Positions 1 to 9,767 of a stretch of DNA of 64,000 bases are shown here, in pieces. A program made the translations under genes and the position numbers. The stretch's first letter is position 1, and each line of letters begins with the position of its first letter. The notes under the pieces were generated by a model. That model saw nothing but the letters and a program-made list of their open reading frames with translations. It did no database searches and was not told the DNA's origin. The stretch lies in assembly GCF_023746555.1 (NCBI RefSeq), contig NZ_CP098755.1:3484501-3548500 (forward strand), written 5' to 3'. The stretch is from Brevibacillus ruminantium (GTDB lineage: Bacteria > Bacillota > Bacilli > Brevibacillales > Brevibacillaceae).

Positions 1-930
1 AACCAAAATCCCCGATTGAATGACGGGATAATCCCGGTTTCCGATCGCCGTATAGATGTATCTCCCCACACCCGGCCACCCGAATATCGTTTCAGTTAAA
101 ACTGCACCACCGATCAGGAGACCTACTTGTACCCCTACAATCGTCAGCACGGGGATCAGCGCGTTTTTCAAGGCGTGCTTGTACACGACAAAGAACTGCC
201 CCAACCCTTTTGCCCTTGCAGTCCGGATATAATCGGACCGCATGACCTCAAGCATACTGGAACGAGTAATCCGGGCAATAATCGCCATCGGAATCGTTCC
301 GAGTGCTACTCCTGGAAGAATCAAGTGTTCAACGACATCTCGAAAATGATCCCAACGACCGGCAAGAATCGTATCAATTATATAAAAATGCGTAATCTCA
401 ACTACTGGATCACGCGGATTGTCACGTCCAATAGAAGGCAGCCACTTTAATTCCTGAGCGAATACCCATTGTTCCATCAAGCCTAGCCAAAATACCGGCA
501 TAGAGACCCCAATCAAAGCGATCAACATACAGATATAGTCAAACCACGAGTTTTGCTTCCAGGCAGAAATGATTCCTGCATTCACTCCGATAAAGACTGC
601 GAACAGCATGCTTACCAAAGTCAGCTCAATCGTCGCCGCCAAATATGGTCCCATCTCAACTGTAATCGGTGCTTTGGAGTGCAAGGAGACTCCCAAATCC
701 CCTTTTAGAAGATTTCCCAAGTAATGAAAGTATTGCGTATACCAAGGGTTGTTCAGCCCAAGCTGTTCCCGCAATTCTGCAAGTGCCTGCGGGCTTGCCT
801 TTTCTCCCAAAATCGTCAGTGCCGGATCCCCCGGGATGGCGTGAATAATAGCAAATACAATTAGCGACATTCCTAGTAACACTGGAATCAGCATGAACAA
901 TCTTCTAGCGGTGTAGGCCAGCAATGCCAT
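1..930 (-). CDS. Peptide ABC transporter permease, DppB/OppB family (partial, C-terminus beyond window)
   Basis: Inner-membrane permease of a di-/oligopeptide importer. The frame is open from an ATG at 930 to the left edge, giving 310 codons with no stop. The N-terminus MALLAYTARRLFMLIPVLLG is the usual first membrane helix of this family. The internal segment with RSSMLEVMRSDYIRTARAKG is the EAA-type loop that contacts the ATPases. The family is usually about 305-340 residues, so little is missing. An AGGAG lies almost against the ATG, so a downstream start at the Met in LFML is possible. It follows the binding-protein gene by about 80 bases and is probably the fourth gene of the operon. Confidence 0.9.
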   Translation of the reverse strand, partial: MALLAYTARRLFMLIPVLLGMSLIVFAIIHAIPGDPALTILGEKASPQALAELREQLGLNNPWYTQYFHYLGNLLKGDLGVSLHSKAPITVEMGPYLAATIELTLVSMLFAVFIGVNAGIISAWKQNSWFDYICMLIALIGVSMPVFWLGLMEQWVFAQELKWLPSIGRDNPRDPVVEITHFYIIDTILAGRWDHFRDVVEHLILPGVALGTIPMAIIARITRSSMLEVMRSDYIRTARAKGLGQFFVVYKHALKNALIPVLTIVGVQVGLLIGGAVLTETIFGWPGVGRYIYTAIGNRDYPVIQSGILV

Positions 931-1012
931 CTCCTCGCTTTCCTAGCGTCGTCCATCGTTGAACATAAAAGAGAAGGGCAAGAAGAAAGGGTTCTTCTTA
1001 CCCTTGCCACAC

Positions 1013-2662
1013 TTACTGAATATCTACTTTTTCTACGCTCTCGCTGCCTTTTGGATGTGGCTGATAGCCAGTAACACCCGCTTTGGCGGCAATCGGTGGT
1101 GTAGAGTGAGCGATCGGAACGAGTGGTGCGTCGTTAAAGATCAGCTCTTGCGCCTTTTTGTACAGAGTTTCACGCTCTTTCTGGTCGGAGGCGCTCTGTG
1201 CTTTCAAGAGCAGCTGATGAACCTCTTCGTTGGAGTAGCGAGGGATATTGTTTCCGTTAATGGTATTCTTGTCGAGCAGTGTGTAAAGGAAGTTGTCCGG
1301 GTCTCCGTTGTCGCCCGTCCAGCCGAGCAGACACATCTCGTATTCGCCCTGTCTCGTCTTCTCGAGATACGTCGCCCACTCCATCGTGGCAATTTCCGCT
1401 TCGATACCGATCTTTTTCAAATCCTGCTGAATCGCTTCCGCCATCTTTTTGCCGTCCGGGATATACGGACGAGGCACTGGCATGGCCAGGAACTGCACCT
1501 TGAAGCCATTCGGGAATCCGGCTTCCGCTAACAGCTTTTTCGCTTCCTCGAGGTTGTAATCGCGGTCTTTGATCTGATCATTGTAACCCCAGAGGCTTGG
1601 CGGCATCGGGTTTGTTGCCGGTTCGCCAAGACCGCTGTAAAATGCTTTTACCATCTCCGGCTTATTGATCGCGTGACCGATCGCTTGACGCACCTTCGGA
1701 TTGTCAAACGGTTTTTTCTCCGTGTTGAACGCGAGGTAACCGACGTTCATCGATGGACGCAGGATCAGCTGCAGGTCTTTGTTCTCTTTCACCGCGTCCG
1801 CATCGTCCGGATTCAGGCCATCCATCAAATCGATCTCTCCGGATGTAAGCGCCGTCAGACGGGCTGTATTTTCCGGAATGACCTTGAAGACGACTTTGTC
1901 CAGCTTCGGATATTCTTTATTCCAGTAGTCCGGGTTTTTCTCCAGCGTGATGATGTCATTGCGCTTCCAGCCGGCAAACTTGAACGGTCCCGTACCGACA
2001 GGTTCATCCCCCAGCTTGCCTCCTTCAATCGCTTTTGGCGAAGCGATCGCAAAAGGCGACATTCCGAGGTTCGCCAAGAATGGCGCTTGTGTCCGGTTCA
2101 AAATAAATTGAACCGTGTTGGAGTCGACTACCTTAACTTCTTTGATTGCGTGATCAGGATCTCCCTTGTATCCGCCGAACATGTCGGTATAGTAAGGGAA
2201 ACCCTCAGGATTGTGGTATTTGTTGCTCTTGTCCATCCAGCGGTCGAAGTTGAACTTGACAGCTTCGGCATTAAAATCTGTACCATCATGGAACTTCACG
2301 CCCTGGCGCAGCTTGAAGGTATAGGTCAGACCGTCCTCGGAAATCTCCCAGCTCTCTGCCAGTCCGGGGATAACCGTCGTGTTTGTATCCTCATAGCTCA
2401 CCAGTGTTTCATAAATGTTCTCCGTGACTTTGAAAGTCTCTCCGTCCGTTTCCCGGATCGGATCAAGACTTTTCGTATCCGCACCACGTCCAATAATCAG
2501 CTGCTTCGGCTCGTTTTTGGCGGGCTCAGTCGGCGGCGTCTGCTGCTGCGCTTGTCCCGGGTTGGTCTGCTGTTGAGCCGGCTGCGAGCTCGAGCACCCT
2601 GCAAGTACCATGGAGAGTGCGAGCAGGCTCGTCATCGCTGCGGTAAGAACCTTCTTCTTCAT
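1013..2662 (-). CDS. Peptide ABC transporter substrate-binding lipoprotein (SBP family 5)
   Basis: Extracellular lipoprotein that captures peptides for the adjacent permease. A signal peptide ends in the lipobox LAGC, with Cys23 as the acylation site, followed by a Gln/Pro-rich tether. The body has family-5 motifs such as GLTYTFKLRQGVKFHDG and EPVGTGPFKFAGW. The product is 549 residues, normal for DppA/OppA. The ATG at 2662 is chosen because a run of G (GGGGGAATTC) sits at correct distance and the signal peptide starts here; the open frame extends 18 codons further upstream without a better site. It lies between the ATPase genes and the permease gene. Confidence 0.93.
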   Translation of the reverse strand: MKKKVLTAAMTSLLALSMVLAGCSSSQPAQQQTNPGQAQQQTPPTEPAKNEPKQLIIGRGADTKSLDPIRETDGETFKVTENIYETLVSYEDTNTTVIPGLAESWEISEDGLTYTFKLRQGVKFHDGTDFNAEAVKFNFDRWMDKSNKYHNPEGFPYYTDMFGGYKGDPDHAIKEVKVVDSNTVQFILNRTQAPFLANLGMSPFAIASPKAIEGGKLGDEPVGTGPFKFAGWKRNDIITLEKNPDYWNKEYPKLDKVVFKVIPENTARLTALTSGEIDLMDGLNPDDADAVKENKDLQLILRPSMNVGYLAFNTEKKPFDNPKVRQAIGHAINKPEMVKAFYSGLGEPATNPMPPSLWGYNDQIKDRDYNLEEAKKLLAEAGFPNGFKVQFLAMPVPRPYIPDGKKMAEAIQQDLKKIGIEAEIATMEWATYLEKTRQGEYEMCLLGWTGDNGDPDNFLYTLLDKNTINGNNIPRYSNEEVHQLLLKAQSASDQKERETLYKKAQELIFNDAPLVPIAHSTPPIAAKAGVTGYQPHPKGSESVEKVDIQ

Positions 2663-2765
2663 GGATGAATTCCCCCTTTTCCATTTTTCCGCGCATTTCT
2701 TCTCTGTTTTTCTCACTCAACGTTGTCTTGCATCCCCCCTTTGCAAGGAATTCGGCTAGGCAGCG

Positions 2766-3743
2766 TCAGGCGTTGTACAAATGGCACGCTACGAAGTGGC
2801 CCCCGCCGACGTCCCGAAATTCCGGACGAACCTGTTGGCATTCGTCTGTCACATGCGGGCAGCGCGTATGGAACGTGCACCCTGTCGGTGGGTTGGCCGG
2901 ACTCGGCACATCTCCCTGCAGGATGATACGCTCCCGCACCGCATCTGGATCAGGAGAAGGGACCGCTGAAAGGAGCGAACGCGTATAAGGATGCAGCGGA
3001 TTGCGGTAAAGCTCCTCGCTCCTGGTCAGCTCCACAAGCCTGCCCAAATACATGACTCCGACACGGTCACTGATATGCCGGACGACACTAAGGTCATGAG
3101 CGATAAACAAATAGGTCAGCCCCAGGTCTCTCTGTAAATCCTGCATGAGATTGAGCACCTGCGACTGAATCGAGACATCCAGGGCGGAAACGGGCTCGTC
3201 AGCCACGATCAGCTTGGGATTGAGCATCAGTGCCCGGGCGATGCCGATGCGCTGGCGCTGACCACCGCTGAACTGGTGGGGATATCGCGTCGCGTGGTAG
3301 CCGGAGAGACCAACCACTTCAAGCAGCTCCCTGACACGCTGTTTTCGCTCGGACGACGATCCGATTCCGTGGACAAGCAAAGGTTCTTCCAGAATCTTGC
3401 CAATATTATGACGAGGGTTGAGAGAGGCAAACGGGTCCTGGAAGACGATCTGCATATTGCGCCGCATCTTGCGCAGCGCTTCTCCCTGTAGGCCGATTAC
3501 GTCGGTGCCGTCAAACACCACTTCTCCGGAGGTAGGCTCGATTAGACGCAAAAGGGAACGGCCTGTCGTCGATTTCCCGCATCCGCTCTCTCCGACCAGC
3601 CCGAACGTCTCCCCTTTCTTGACGGTAAACGAGACGTCATCGACTGCTTTGACGACACCCACCTCTTTCCCGAATACGCCGCCTGTGATCGGGTAGTATT
3701 TCTTCAGGTTCTTGACGATGAGTAGATCTTCAGCCACCTGCAT
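2766..3743 (-). CDS. Peptide ABC transporter ATP-binding protein, DppF/OppF type
   Basis: Cytoplasmic ATPase of the importer, 325 residues. The Walker A motif is GESGCGKST, the signature is [15 protein letters not shown] and the Walker B motif is [12 protein letters not shown]. The C-terminal extension [21 protein letters not shown] is the oligopeptide-transporter domain; its cysteines bind an iron-sulphur cluster in some relatives. AAAGGAG lies directly upstream of the ATG. It starts 18 bases after the stop of the other ATPase gene, so the two are co-transcribed and probably form a heterodimer. Confidence 0.94.
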   Translation of the reverse strand: MQVAEDLLIVKNLKKYYPITGGVFGKEVGVVKAVDDVSFTVKKGETFGLVGESGCGKSTTGRSLLRLIEPTSGEVVFDGTDVIGLQGEALRKMRRNMQIVFQDPFASLNPRHNIGKILEEPLLVHGIGSSSERKQRVRELLEVVGLSGYHATRYPHQFSGGQRQRIGIARALMLNPKLIVADEPVSALDVSIQSQVLNLMQDLQRDLGLTYLFIAHDLSVVRHISDRVGVMYLGRLVELTRSEELYRNPLHPYTRSLLSAVPSPDPDAVRERIILQGDVPSPANPPTGCTFHTRCPHVTDECQQVRPEFRDVGGGHFVACHLYNA

Positions 3744-3761
3744 GCTCCTTTCGGGATTTAT

Positions 3762-4727
3762 TTACGTCATCCAGCAGCGAGCGCGATGATTGGCTCCCAC
3801 TGTCTTTAGCTCCGGCATCTGCGTACGGCACTTGTCGTCCGCCTGTTCGCATCTCGGGGAAAACCTGCATCCCACCTTTAATGAGCCGGGGAGCGGCACA
3901 TTTCCGGGGATGGAATAAAGTCGTTCCTGCGAAACCTCCAGTTTGGGCAAGGAGTTCAGTAGGCCGATGGTGTAAGGATGCTTTGGCTCTTTCAGGATCG
4001 ACCGAACATCGCCTTCTTCCACCACATTGCCTGCGTACATGACTACGACGCGATGGCACATCTCCGCGACCACGCCCAGGTCATGCGTAATCAGGAGTAT
4101 GGCCGTTCCAAACTCTTCATTCACATGTCTCATCAAATCGAGGATCTGGGCCTGGATCGTCACGTCAAGCGCGGTCGTGGGTTCGTCTGCGATCAAAAGC
4201 TCAGGATTGCAAGCCATCGCCATCGCGATCATGACACGCTGACGCATCCCTCCTGAAAGCTGGTGCGGATATTCGTGCACGATGGCATCGGCGCGAGGAA
4301 TCCCCACCTTTTTCAGCATCTCAACCGCGCGCCTGAGCGCCTCTTTTTTGTTTACTTTCGTATGTAAGCGAATCGCTTCGCCAATCTGGTCTCCTATGGT
4401 GTAGACAGGGTTGAGAGAGGTCATCGGCTCCTGGAAGATCATCGCGATCTCGTTGCCTCGTATTTCTCTCATCCGTTTTTCACTCGCTTGGACCAAATCC
4501 TCGCCTTTGAATCTGATCGAACCGCCAACAATTTTCCCGGGTGGGTGTGGAACGAGCTGCATAACGGAGAGTGAAGTGACGCTTTTGCCGCACCCGGATT
4601 CACCCACGATCCCGAGTACCTCCCCTTTTTTTACATGAATCGTGACTCCATCGACTGCCGGAATTTGTCCGCGATCTGTAAAAAAGTGCGTTTGCAGGTT
4701 TTCAATTTCTAGTAAGGGCTGTGACAC
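3762..4727 (-). CDS. Peptide ABC transporter ATP-binding protein, DppD/OppD type
   Basis: Second ATPase and apparent first gene of the operon, 321 residues from a GTG at 4727 ([11 protein letters not shown]). Walker A is GESGCGKSV, the signature [15 protein letters not shown] and Walker [13 protein letters not shown]. The C-terminal motif [15 protein letters not shown] matches the oligopeptide-transporter extension. AGAGAGAGGTG precedes the GTG at good spacing; the frame stays open to 4814, but that extension ([10 protein letters not shown]) does not resemble the family. The gene order ATPase-ATPase-binding protein-permease is that of the Bacillus subtilis app operon rather than dpp or opp. 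The left end of the insertion sequence lies 160 bases upstream. Confidence 0.92.
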   Translation of the reverse strand: MSQPLLEIENLQTHFFTDRGQIPAVDGVTIHVKKGEVLGIVGESGCGKSVTSLSVMQLVPHPPGKIVGGSIRFKGEDLVQASEKRMREIRGNEIAMIFQEPMTSLNPVYTIGDQIGEAIRLHTKVNKKEALRRAVEMLKKVGIPRADAIVHEYPHQLSGGMRQRVMIAMAMACNPELLIADEPTTALDVTIQAQILDLMRHVNEEFGTAILLITHDLGVVAEMCHRVVVMYAGNVVEEGDVRSILKEPKHPYTIGLLNSLPKLEVSQERLYSIPGNVPLPGSLKVGCRFSPRCEQADDKCRTQMPELKTVGANHRARCWMT

Positions 4728-4906
4728 GCAGGTGCACCTCTCTCTGACCGATATATTCCTTGGTACAAGATGACTAGTTGTGAACATTATGCCATTGATC
4801 CATTTTTTTGGCAATGTATTAAATTTAGAAAATTACAACTTCACTATACACCAAAAAAATATTTATGATGGAAAGATAAGAAAGAAAGGGGCTGTCTAAA
4901 AAGTCC

Positions 4907-6676
4907 CTAAAAAGTAAAGAAGCTGGGGGAAAACCGTTTCGTTTTTCCCCCAGCTTCTTTTTTTGCCCTTATTGGTTTGAGGAATGTGGCCAGGCGGATG
5001 CCCGCCACTTTCAACAAGTTATGTGCTAGTGCCACAATTCCGAACTCGACATGCACTTTGTCGAGCCCACGAAGAGAAAATCGGCGGAACGACCGATTGC
5101 CCTTGATGTGACCGAACACGCTTTCGACCTCGACTTTACGTCGGGCATAGATAGCTGCTTTGTCTTCACATTCAAGGGCTGCTTTTGCCTTTGCTTTCAT
5201 TTCTTCAAAGATCGTATTCCAATGAACCTGACGGTTCCCTTTACCTTTGGTACATTGCGATTTGAATGGACACCCTGAACAATCCTCACATTCATAAATT
5301 TTGTAACTTTGTTCATGACCAGAGGCGTTCTTCTTGTTCTGGTATTTCTTAAACGTAACTTTCATTCCATTTGGGCAGATAAAACAATCATCCTTTTCAA
5401 CATAGACCCAGTTTATTACACTTTTGATGTCCCTTTTGGCTTTTCGGGTTTTTTCCTTCAAATAGGTTCCGTAAGGAATGAGGAAATCAAACCGTGGTTC
5501 TTTTTCCTCCCCCACCGCATACAGATAGTTTTCTTCGCTCCCATACCCCGCATCCGCGATGACATTTTTGGGCATGGGCAGCCAGGAAGAAGCCAGCTTC
5601 TCTAGATGGGGGATGAAGCAGCGTGTATCCGTTGGACGTTGATGAATGGTGTAAAATAGGATAAATTGATTCTCCGTTGCCATCTGTACGTTATAGCCAG
5701 GCTTAAGTTGACCGTTTTTCATATGATCTTCTTTCATCCGCATGAATGTTGCGTCACTATCTGTCTTGGAATAACTATTGCGGTCACCAAAAGTTTCGTT
5801 TTGAGCTTTGTATTTGGCAAGCCTTGGTAGGAAATCTTTACGGATCAGCTTAAGGGATTTCTTCCATGTACTCTGTCTTTTTCGCTTTTCCTTACGGACT
5901 TCTGTATTTGTCTCATTTTCCATCTCATCTGATAAAACGGCTATGTGGGTTTCCAAGCCAACAGCAATCTCTTCCAATTTGGAGGGGTCTTCCACTGTAT
6001 CCATCAGGTTATCCGCAAGGATTTCCAATTCTTCCTCCTTGGCTGTCTCCTCAATGAGCCGCAAGGTTTCTCGGATCTTCTCCTTCAGTTTTTCCTCGAA
6101 TCGGATCGTTGATTTTTTCCATACGAAAGAATACTTGTTGGCATTTGCTTCGATTTTTGTCCCATCCAGAAAGTAATTTTCCATGGTGATATAGTTGGCC
6201 TCGATGAGCTTCAAGATCATGGTTTCGTAAAGTTCATTCATCATCGATTTCATCCGTCTGCCACGAAATTCGTTGATGGTACGGTAGTCTGGTTGTTGCA
6301 TCGCTGCCAGCCACATGGTGGGAATATTTTCACGGGTAAGCTGTTCGATACCACGGCAAGAGTACACCTTCTGGGAGTAGCCAAACAGGATGACCTTTAG
6401 CATCATCTTAGGGTGGAACGAAGGTCTGCCACCGCCTGGATAATGAGAAAATAACTTATCATCAGGAATGGCCTCAACCATTTCATCTACCACACGTGCG
6501 ACATGGTGCACGGGAATAAGTTCCTCGATATCGAAGATAACTTGAACCTGACGGTTATTATATGATTTGAATGTAGGAGCGCATTGTCTCTTGGAAACAA
6601 TATTTTCTACTGTTCCCTCTAGGGGAAGAGTTAATTGCGTGGTATAATATGGGGGAGTAATCGAAAGATTACACAT
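4907..6676 (-). CDS. IS1182-family transposase (DDE)
   Basis: Full-length transposase of 589 residues that would catalyse movement of the surrounding element. It has the IS1182/IS5-like N-terminal domain (FDIEELIPVHHVARVVDEMV, PSFHPKMMLKVILFGY), a charged middle region and the DDE core. Probable catalytic acidic residues lie in NYFLDGTKIEAN, VIADAGYG and RRKVEVESVFGHIKGNRSF. A cysteine-containing segment (CEDCSGCPFKSQC) lies in the C-terminal third. The ATG at 6676 is preceded by AGGAAGGA. The frame is unbroken. The start codon lies inside one arm of an inverted repeat described separately. Confidence 0.95.
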   Translation of the reverse strand: MCNLSITPPYYTTQLTLPLEGTVENIVSKRQCAPTFKSYNNRQVQVIFDIEELIPVHHVARVVDEMVEAIPDDKLFSHYPGGGRPSFHPKMMLKVILFGYSQKVYSCRGIEQLTRENIPTMWLAAMQQPDYRTINEFRGRRMKSMMNELYETMILKLIEANYITMENYFLDGTKIEANANKYSFVWKKSTIRFEEKLKEKIRETLRLIEETAKEEELEILADNLMDTVEDPSKLEEIAVGLETHIAVLSDEMENETNTEVRKEKRKRQSTWKKSLKLIRKDFLPRLAKYKAQNETFGDRNSYSKTDSDATFMRMKEDHMKNGQLKPGYNVQMATENQFILFYTIHQRPTDTRCFIPHLEKLASSWLPMPKNVIADAGYGSEENYLYAVGEEKEPRFDFLIPYGTYLKEKTRKAKRDIKSVINWVYVEKDDCFICPNGMKVTFKKYQNKKNASGHEQSYKIYECEDCSGCPFKSQCTKGKGNRQVHWNTIFEEMKAKAKAALECEDKAAIYARRKVEVESVFGHIKGNRSFRRFSLRGLDKVHVEFGIVALAHNLLKVAGIRLATFLKPIRAKKEAGGKTKRFSPSFFTF

Positions 6677-6744
6677 AAAAATCGTCCTTCCTAAAATGTT
6701 GGTGTGGGAACTTTCATTTTACAAGAAGAGACGATTTTTTTGTG
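6672..6744 (-). promoter_or_regulatory. Inverted repeat that can sequester the transposase start codon
   Basis: On the minus strand CACAAAAAAATCGTC (6744-6730) can pair with GACGATTTTTATGTG (6686-6672) at 14 of 15 positions, with a loop of about 43 bases. The 3' arm contains the transposase ATG (6676-6674) and lies next to its ribosome-binding site. A transcript entering from outside the element would carry both arms and hide the start, while one starting inside the loop would not. This mirrors the known protection of IS10 and IS50 from external transcription; its operation here is inferred. Confidence 0.6.
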
Positions 6745-6856
6745 CTTATTTTTGAAAAAAAGGGGCCCCAGGAAGTCAGTTAAAACCGACTTTCTGGACA
6801 GCCCCCTTCACGAACTCAACAACGTTTGGTCTATTCTGTTTGTCCGTAAACTACTC

Positions 6857-7165
6857 CTATGGTTCAAAAATACTAGCAATCCACTCTACCGTTATTTTGG
6901 TCCCTGCTTTGACCACCTGACCGATTGATTGACCTGCACTGCTCATGTAGTTGACCATCTGACCGGGAGCTCTTGCCTGCACCTGTTTGCCCATGACCGC
7001 GATTTCCATTTGACCATTATCTATTTTTTTGATGGAAAAGGTCTGCGTCTGCTGTTCGGGCAATCCGCTCACTTTGTAGATGCCTCGCTCCGCCGTTTGC
7101 AGCCCGAGCACCACGCCGATAAGCAGGATGACCAACAGTCCTGTCAGCCTGATCGTCACATTCAT
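6857..7165 (-). CDS. yqxA: YqxA-like DUF3679 membrane protein
   Basis: Small protein of 102 residues with one N-terminal membrane segment (LTGLLVILLIGVVLGLQTA) and an outer tail containing VNYMSSAGQSIGQVVKAGTK. The fold and length fit DUF3679, and the position directly after spoIIP matches yqxA of Bacillus. It begins 7 bases after the spoIIP stop, so the genes are co-transcribed. Its role is not established; the context suggests sporulation. In Bacillus subtilis lepA follows yqxA, but here the insertion sequence follows. Confidence 0.8.
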   Translation of the reverse strand: MNVTIRLTGLLVILLIGVVLGLQTAERGIYKVSGLPEQQTQTFSIKKIDNGQMEIAVMGKQVQARAPGQMVNYMSSAGQSIGQVVKAGTKITVEWIASIFEP

Positions 7166-7171
7166 TCGTTC

Positions 7172-8380
7172 TCACCTCTTTGCGGGCTGTTCCCCGACCG
7201 GTTTTGCAACCTTTTCTGCCTGCCAGTAGTACTCCGCAAATACTTCTGCCATTGCTTCTGCCGTCAAAAGCGACTCTTGCAGTGTGTTGTATTTGGAACC
7301 TACTTCTATTAACAGACTGCCCGGTGAGATGGACTGATTATACTCGCCATGATCAGTTTTATCGCCTTTTTCCATCACACCGCGAGACAAACCGGGATAC
7401 TTTTGTTCCAGAAGTTGATGAAACTCCTTGGCAAACGCTTCGTTTTTCTCATAGTTTTTGTTGCGTTTGCCGACTACGAACAAGATTCTTGCGTAGGTTT
7501 TCCCCTTGATCGTAATGGTCGTCTCGCTGCGAGGGGCGGTATCGCGATGAAGGTCAAAAAAATAGTGAAGCTCCCGATTGCTCTCTTTTGCTGCTTTTAC
7601 GGAAAGGAGGGATTCGGCATACGAAAGCGGGTATGATTTGCCTTTATCCAAAAGCCGCTGGTAAATGTCTTCCTGGTTGATCTCCGTTCCGATTCCGAGA
7701 TCGTTCAGTTTTTCTCCAAAGTGTTTTCCGACCATAGAGATATTGCGCTCTGGATGATCAACCGAGGTACCCACCGGTTTTGTTTCGCTCAGCCAGGACT
7801 CGCGATTATGGCTTTGATAGACGTATACCACTTTTCTATCCCCGGTCGTCGGGGTGGGGGCCGGCTTCTCTTTGTTATCCTTGCCCTCTTCGGTTACCTG
7901 CGGACTCAAAACTTCTACAACCGGCTCTTCACTGGCAGCTGGCGGTGCTTCATCTCCTGACGACCCATGAAGACGAGGATATTCAACATACAGGTCAGCC
8001 AGTGTTGATCCTTTGCCAGCAACGACGTAACGGGCATCCTCTTCTGTCATCAGACCTGGTAGCTCTCTGCCCAGCAAGCTGCGGAGATCGCCAGGGTGAA
8101 TGCTGGTCGCTAACTGAAAAATAAATCCCGTAACGCTGTTCGCTCCTTTGTCCGAGGAAGCTTGTACGGTATTGGTCAATGCCGGTATTTCCTGCCCCAT
8201 CCATTTCAGCATAACCAGACTGGACACATGAGAAGCTGCCCGCTGGACCGCAGAGGAGGCAATCATGACACGATTGCCACTCATGGCCAAAAACCCGGTA
8301 CCTACGAAGAGCAAGGCGGTTATGAATGACAGTATGATGAATTGACGCTGAATCAGGGGTGCCATCTGTCTCCTCCTCAT
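7172..8380 (-). CDS. spoIIP: Stage II sporulation protein P, cell-wall hydrolase of the engulfment machinery
   Basis: Membrane-anchored amidase/endopeptidase that, with SpoIID and SpoIIM, thins septal peptidoglycan and drives engulfment. An N-terminal anchor (FIILSFITALLFVGTGFLAM) is followed by a linker rich in Pro, Glu and Lys and then the catalytic domain. His in YVYQSHNRESWL and Glu in SLLIEVGSKYN correspond to the metal/catalytic residues of the SpoIIP family; FDLHRDTA is also typical. The 402 residues match the family. The gene lies downstream of gpr, as in Bacillus. Confidence 0.95.
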   Translation of the reverse strand: MRRRQMAPLIQRQFIILSFITALLFVGTGFLAMSGNRVMIASSAVQRAASHVSSLVMLKWMGQEIPALTNTVQASSDKGANSVTGFIFQLATSIHPGDLRSLLGRELPGLMTEEDARYVVAGKGSTLADLYVEYPRLHGSSGDEAPPAASEEPVVEVLSPQVTEEGKDNKEKPAPTPTTGDRKVVYVYQSHNRESWLSETKPVGTSVDHPERNISMVGKHFGEKLNDLGIGTEINQEDIYQRLLDKGKSYPLSYAESLLSVKAAKESNRELHYFFDLHRDTAPRSETTITIKGKTYARILFVVGKRNKNYEKNEAFAKEFHQLLEQKYPGLSRGVMEKGDKTDHGEYNQSISPGSLLIEVGSKYNTLQESLLTAEAMAEVFAEYYWQAEKVAKPVGEQPAKR

Positions 8381-8501
8381 GCTGCGGCTTTTAGTCGAGC
8401 GACAAAGTGAATCAGCCGCTTGTCTATGCTTTAGCTTATGAGCGTGCTAGAGACGATAGAACCCCTTCCTAGCGATTCTCTCAAAACAGTTTTTTGCTTC
8501 G

Positions 8502-9614
8502 CTAATGTGTGTAAGCCCCGCTGTTTTTCTCATCCACCGTCTTGTGCAGTGCCCGGTTCAACCCGGAGGCGATCACATTGGAGATGCCCTCCATAAAGTC
8601 ATCCACCTCTTTGGGGGTGACGACCAAATCTTGTCCCAGCGGGCGAAGCACCTCGTGGATCAGTTGTTGTTTTTCCTGTTCGGGTAGGGAGCCGACCAGA
8701 CCCATGAACGTCTTCCGCGACTCTATATCAGGAAGATCTTCTTCTGTGTAAGGCTCTTTCCGCTCAGGCAGAGTGCTCACCGACAACTTATTGAATGCGC
8801 GGCTGCTCTCCTTCATGGATTGCCCAAAATGGCCGAGAAGATAGGTGATGGCATCGTTGACGATGGTGGAGGCAAAAACGACGGTAGGCACGCCGATCGC
8901 GATGACCGGTACCCCAAGCGTTTTCTCATCGAGTGCCTTGCGTTTGTTTCCAATCCCTGATCCGGGATGGATGCCTGTATCTGAAATCTGGATGGTTGTG
9001 TTGACCCTGTGCAGAGCGCGGGAAGCCAAAGCATCGATACAGATGACAAAATCCGGTTTACTGTTCTGCACGACACCCAAAACGATTTCACTGGTTTCAA
9101 TGCCCGTGATGCCCAAGACACCTGGGGATATCGCACTGACTTCCCGATACCCTTCTTCGACCGACTCCGGAGCCAATGTGAACAAATGGCGAGTCACCAG
9201 AAGATTTTCCACAACCATCGGACCCAGGGCATCAGGTGTTACGTTCCAGTTTCCCAGCCCGACGACCAATGCCTTTTTGTCCTCCGTGATCCCCAATTCA
9301 CTCAGTAAAGCAGCGAACTCTCTGGTAAAACGGCGCGCAACCTGGTCCTCGATCGCGGTGTCATTATCTCGGAGCTTGGGCACCTCAATCGTGATATAAC
9401 GCCCTGGCAATTTTCCGATGCTGCGTCCGGCTTCTTCCGTCTCTACCCGCAAGCGAGTGACTTTGATTCCCGGTTCCTTGTCATCCTGCTCCAGCTGCAC
9501 ACCAGAAAGCTGGTCAGCCGCAGTCTGCTGCTCCTGCACCAACTCATGCGCTTCCAGGGCGAGATCGGTCCGTATGGCGTACTGGGATAAATCAATATCA
9601 TGTTCCACTTCCAC
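8502..9614 (-). CDS. gpr: Germination protease GPR
   Basis: Aspartic-type protease made in the forespore as a zymogen that degrades small acid-soluble spore proteins at germination. Conserved blocks include [40 protein letters not shown] and [19 protein letters not shown]; the aspartates in the first two are the expected active-site residues. The C-terminus ends in the family-typical YTH. The open frame extends far upstream across rpsT, but AAAGGAG five bases before a GTG at 9614 gives an N-terminus ([19 protein letters not shown]) matching Bacillus GPR in length. The ATG at 9632 is the alternative. The short pro-peptide cleavage region is consistent with an autoprocessed zymogen. Confidence 0.93.
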   Translation of the reverse strand: MEVEHDIDLSQYAIRTDLALEAHELVQEQQTAADQLSGVQLEQDDKEPGIKVTRLRVETEEAGRSIGKLPGRYITIEVPKLRDNDTAIEDQVARRFTREFAALLSELGITEDKKALVVGLGNWNVTPDALGPMVVENLLVTRHLFTLAPESVEEGYREVSAISPGVLGITGIETSEIVLGVVQNSKPDFVICIDALASRALHRVNTTIQISDTGIHPGSGIGNKRKALDEKTLGVPVIAIGVPTVVFASTIVNDAITYLLGHFGQSMKESSRAFNKLSVSTLPERKEPYTEEDLPDIESRKTFMGLVGSLPEQEKQQLIHEVLRPLGQDLVVTPKEVDDFMEGISNVIASGLNRALHKTVDEKNSGAYTH

Positions 9615-9686
9615 CACTGCTCCTTTCTCCATTTTGTTCCTGCTACTAGGTTGCTTGAAACTGCAATTTTTATTCTGAATCCTTTC

Positions 9687-9715
9687 TTGCAAATGGGTTA
9701 ATCGCATGCTAGAAT
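9687..9715 (+). promoter_or_regulatory. Sigma-A promoter of rpsT
   Basis: TTGCAA (9687-9692) and TAGAAT (9710-9715) are separated by 17 bases and lie about 40 bases before the AAGGAGGT of rpsT. This is a good vegetative promoter in the intergenic space that rpsT shares with divergent gpr. Confidence 0.7.
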
Positions 9716-9767
9716 ATGTTTTGTTGTATGTATTGCACGCCCATGGTCGTCTAAGGAGGTGACACAC

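Larger units (their letters stand above)
4888..6806. mobile_element. Complete IS1182-family insertion sequence
   Basis: The element carries one transposase gene and ends in inverted repeats. The left end is GGGGCTGTCTAAAAAGTC (4888-4905) and the right end reads GGGGCTGTCCAGAAAGTC on the minus strand (6806-6789), matching at 16 of 18 positions. The similarity may run three bases further out on each side. No clear direct target duplication is visible; the flanks are GAAA on the left and CTTC on the right. The element sits between the peptide transporter operon and yqxA and looks intact, so it may be mobile. Confidence 0.9.

Noticed and set aside
1673-2668. Plus-strand frame of 331 codons over the first binding-protein gene
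   Set aside because: Antisense shadow of a lipoprotein gene with a clear signal peptide and family motifs.
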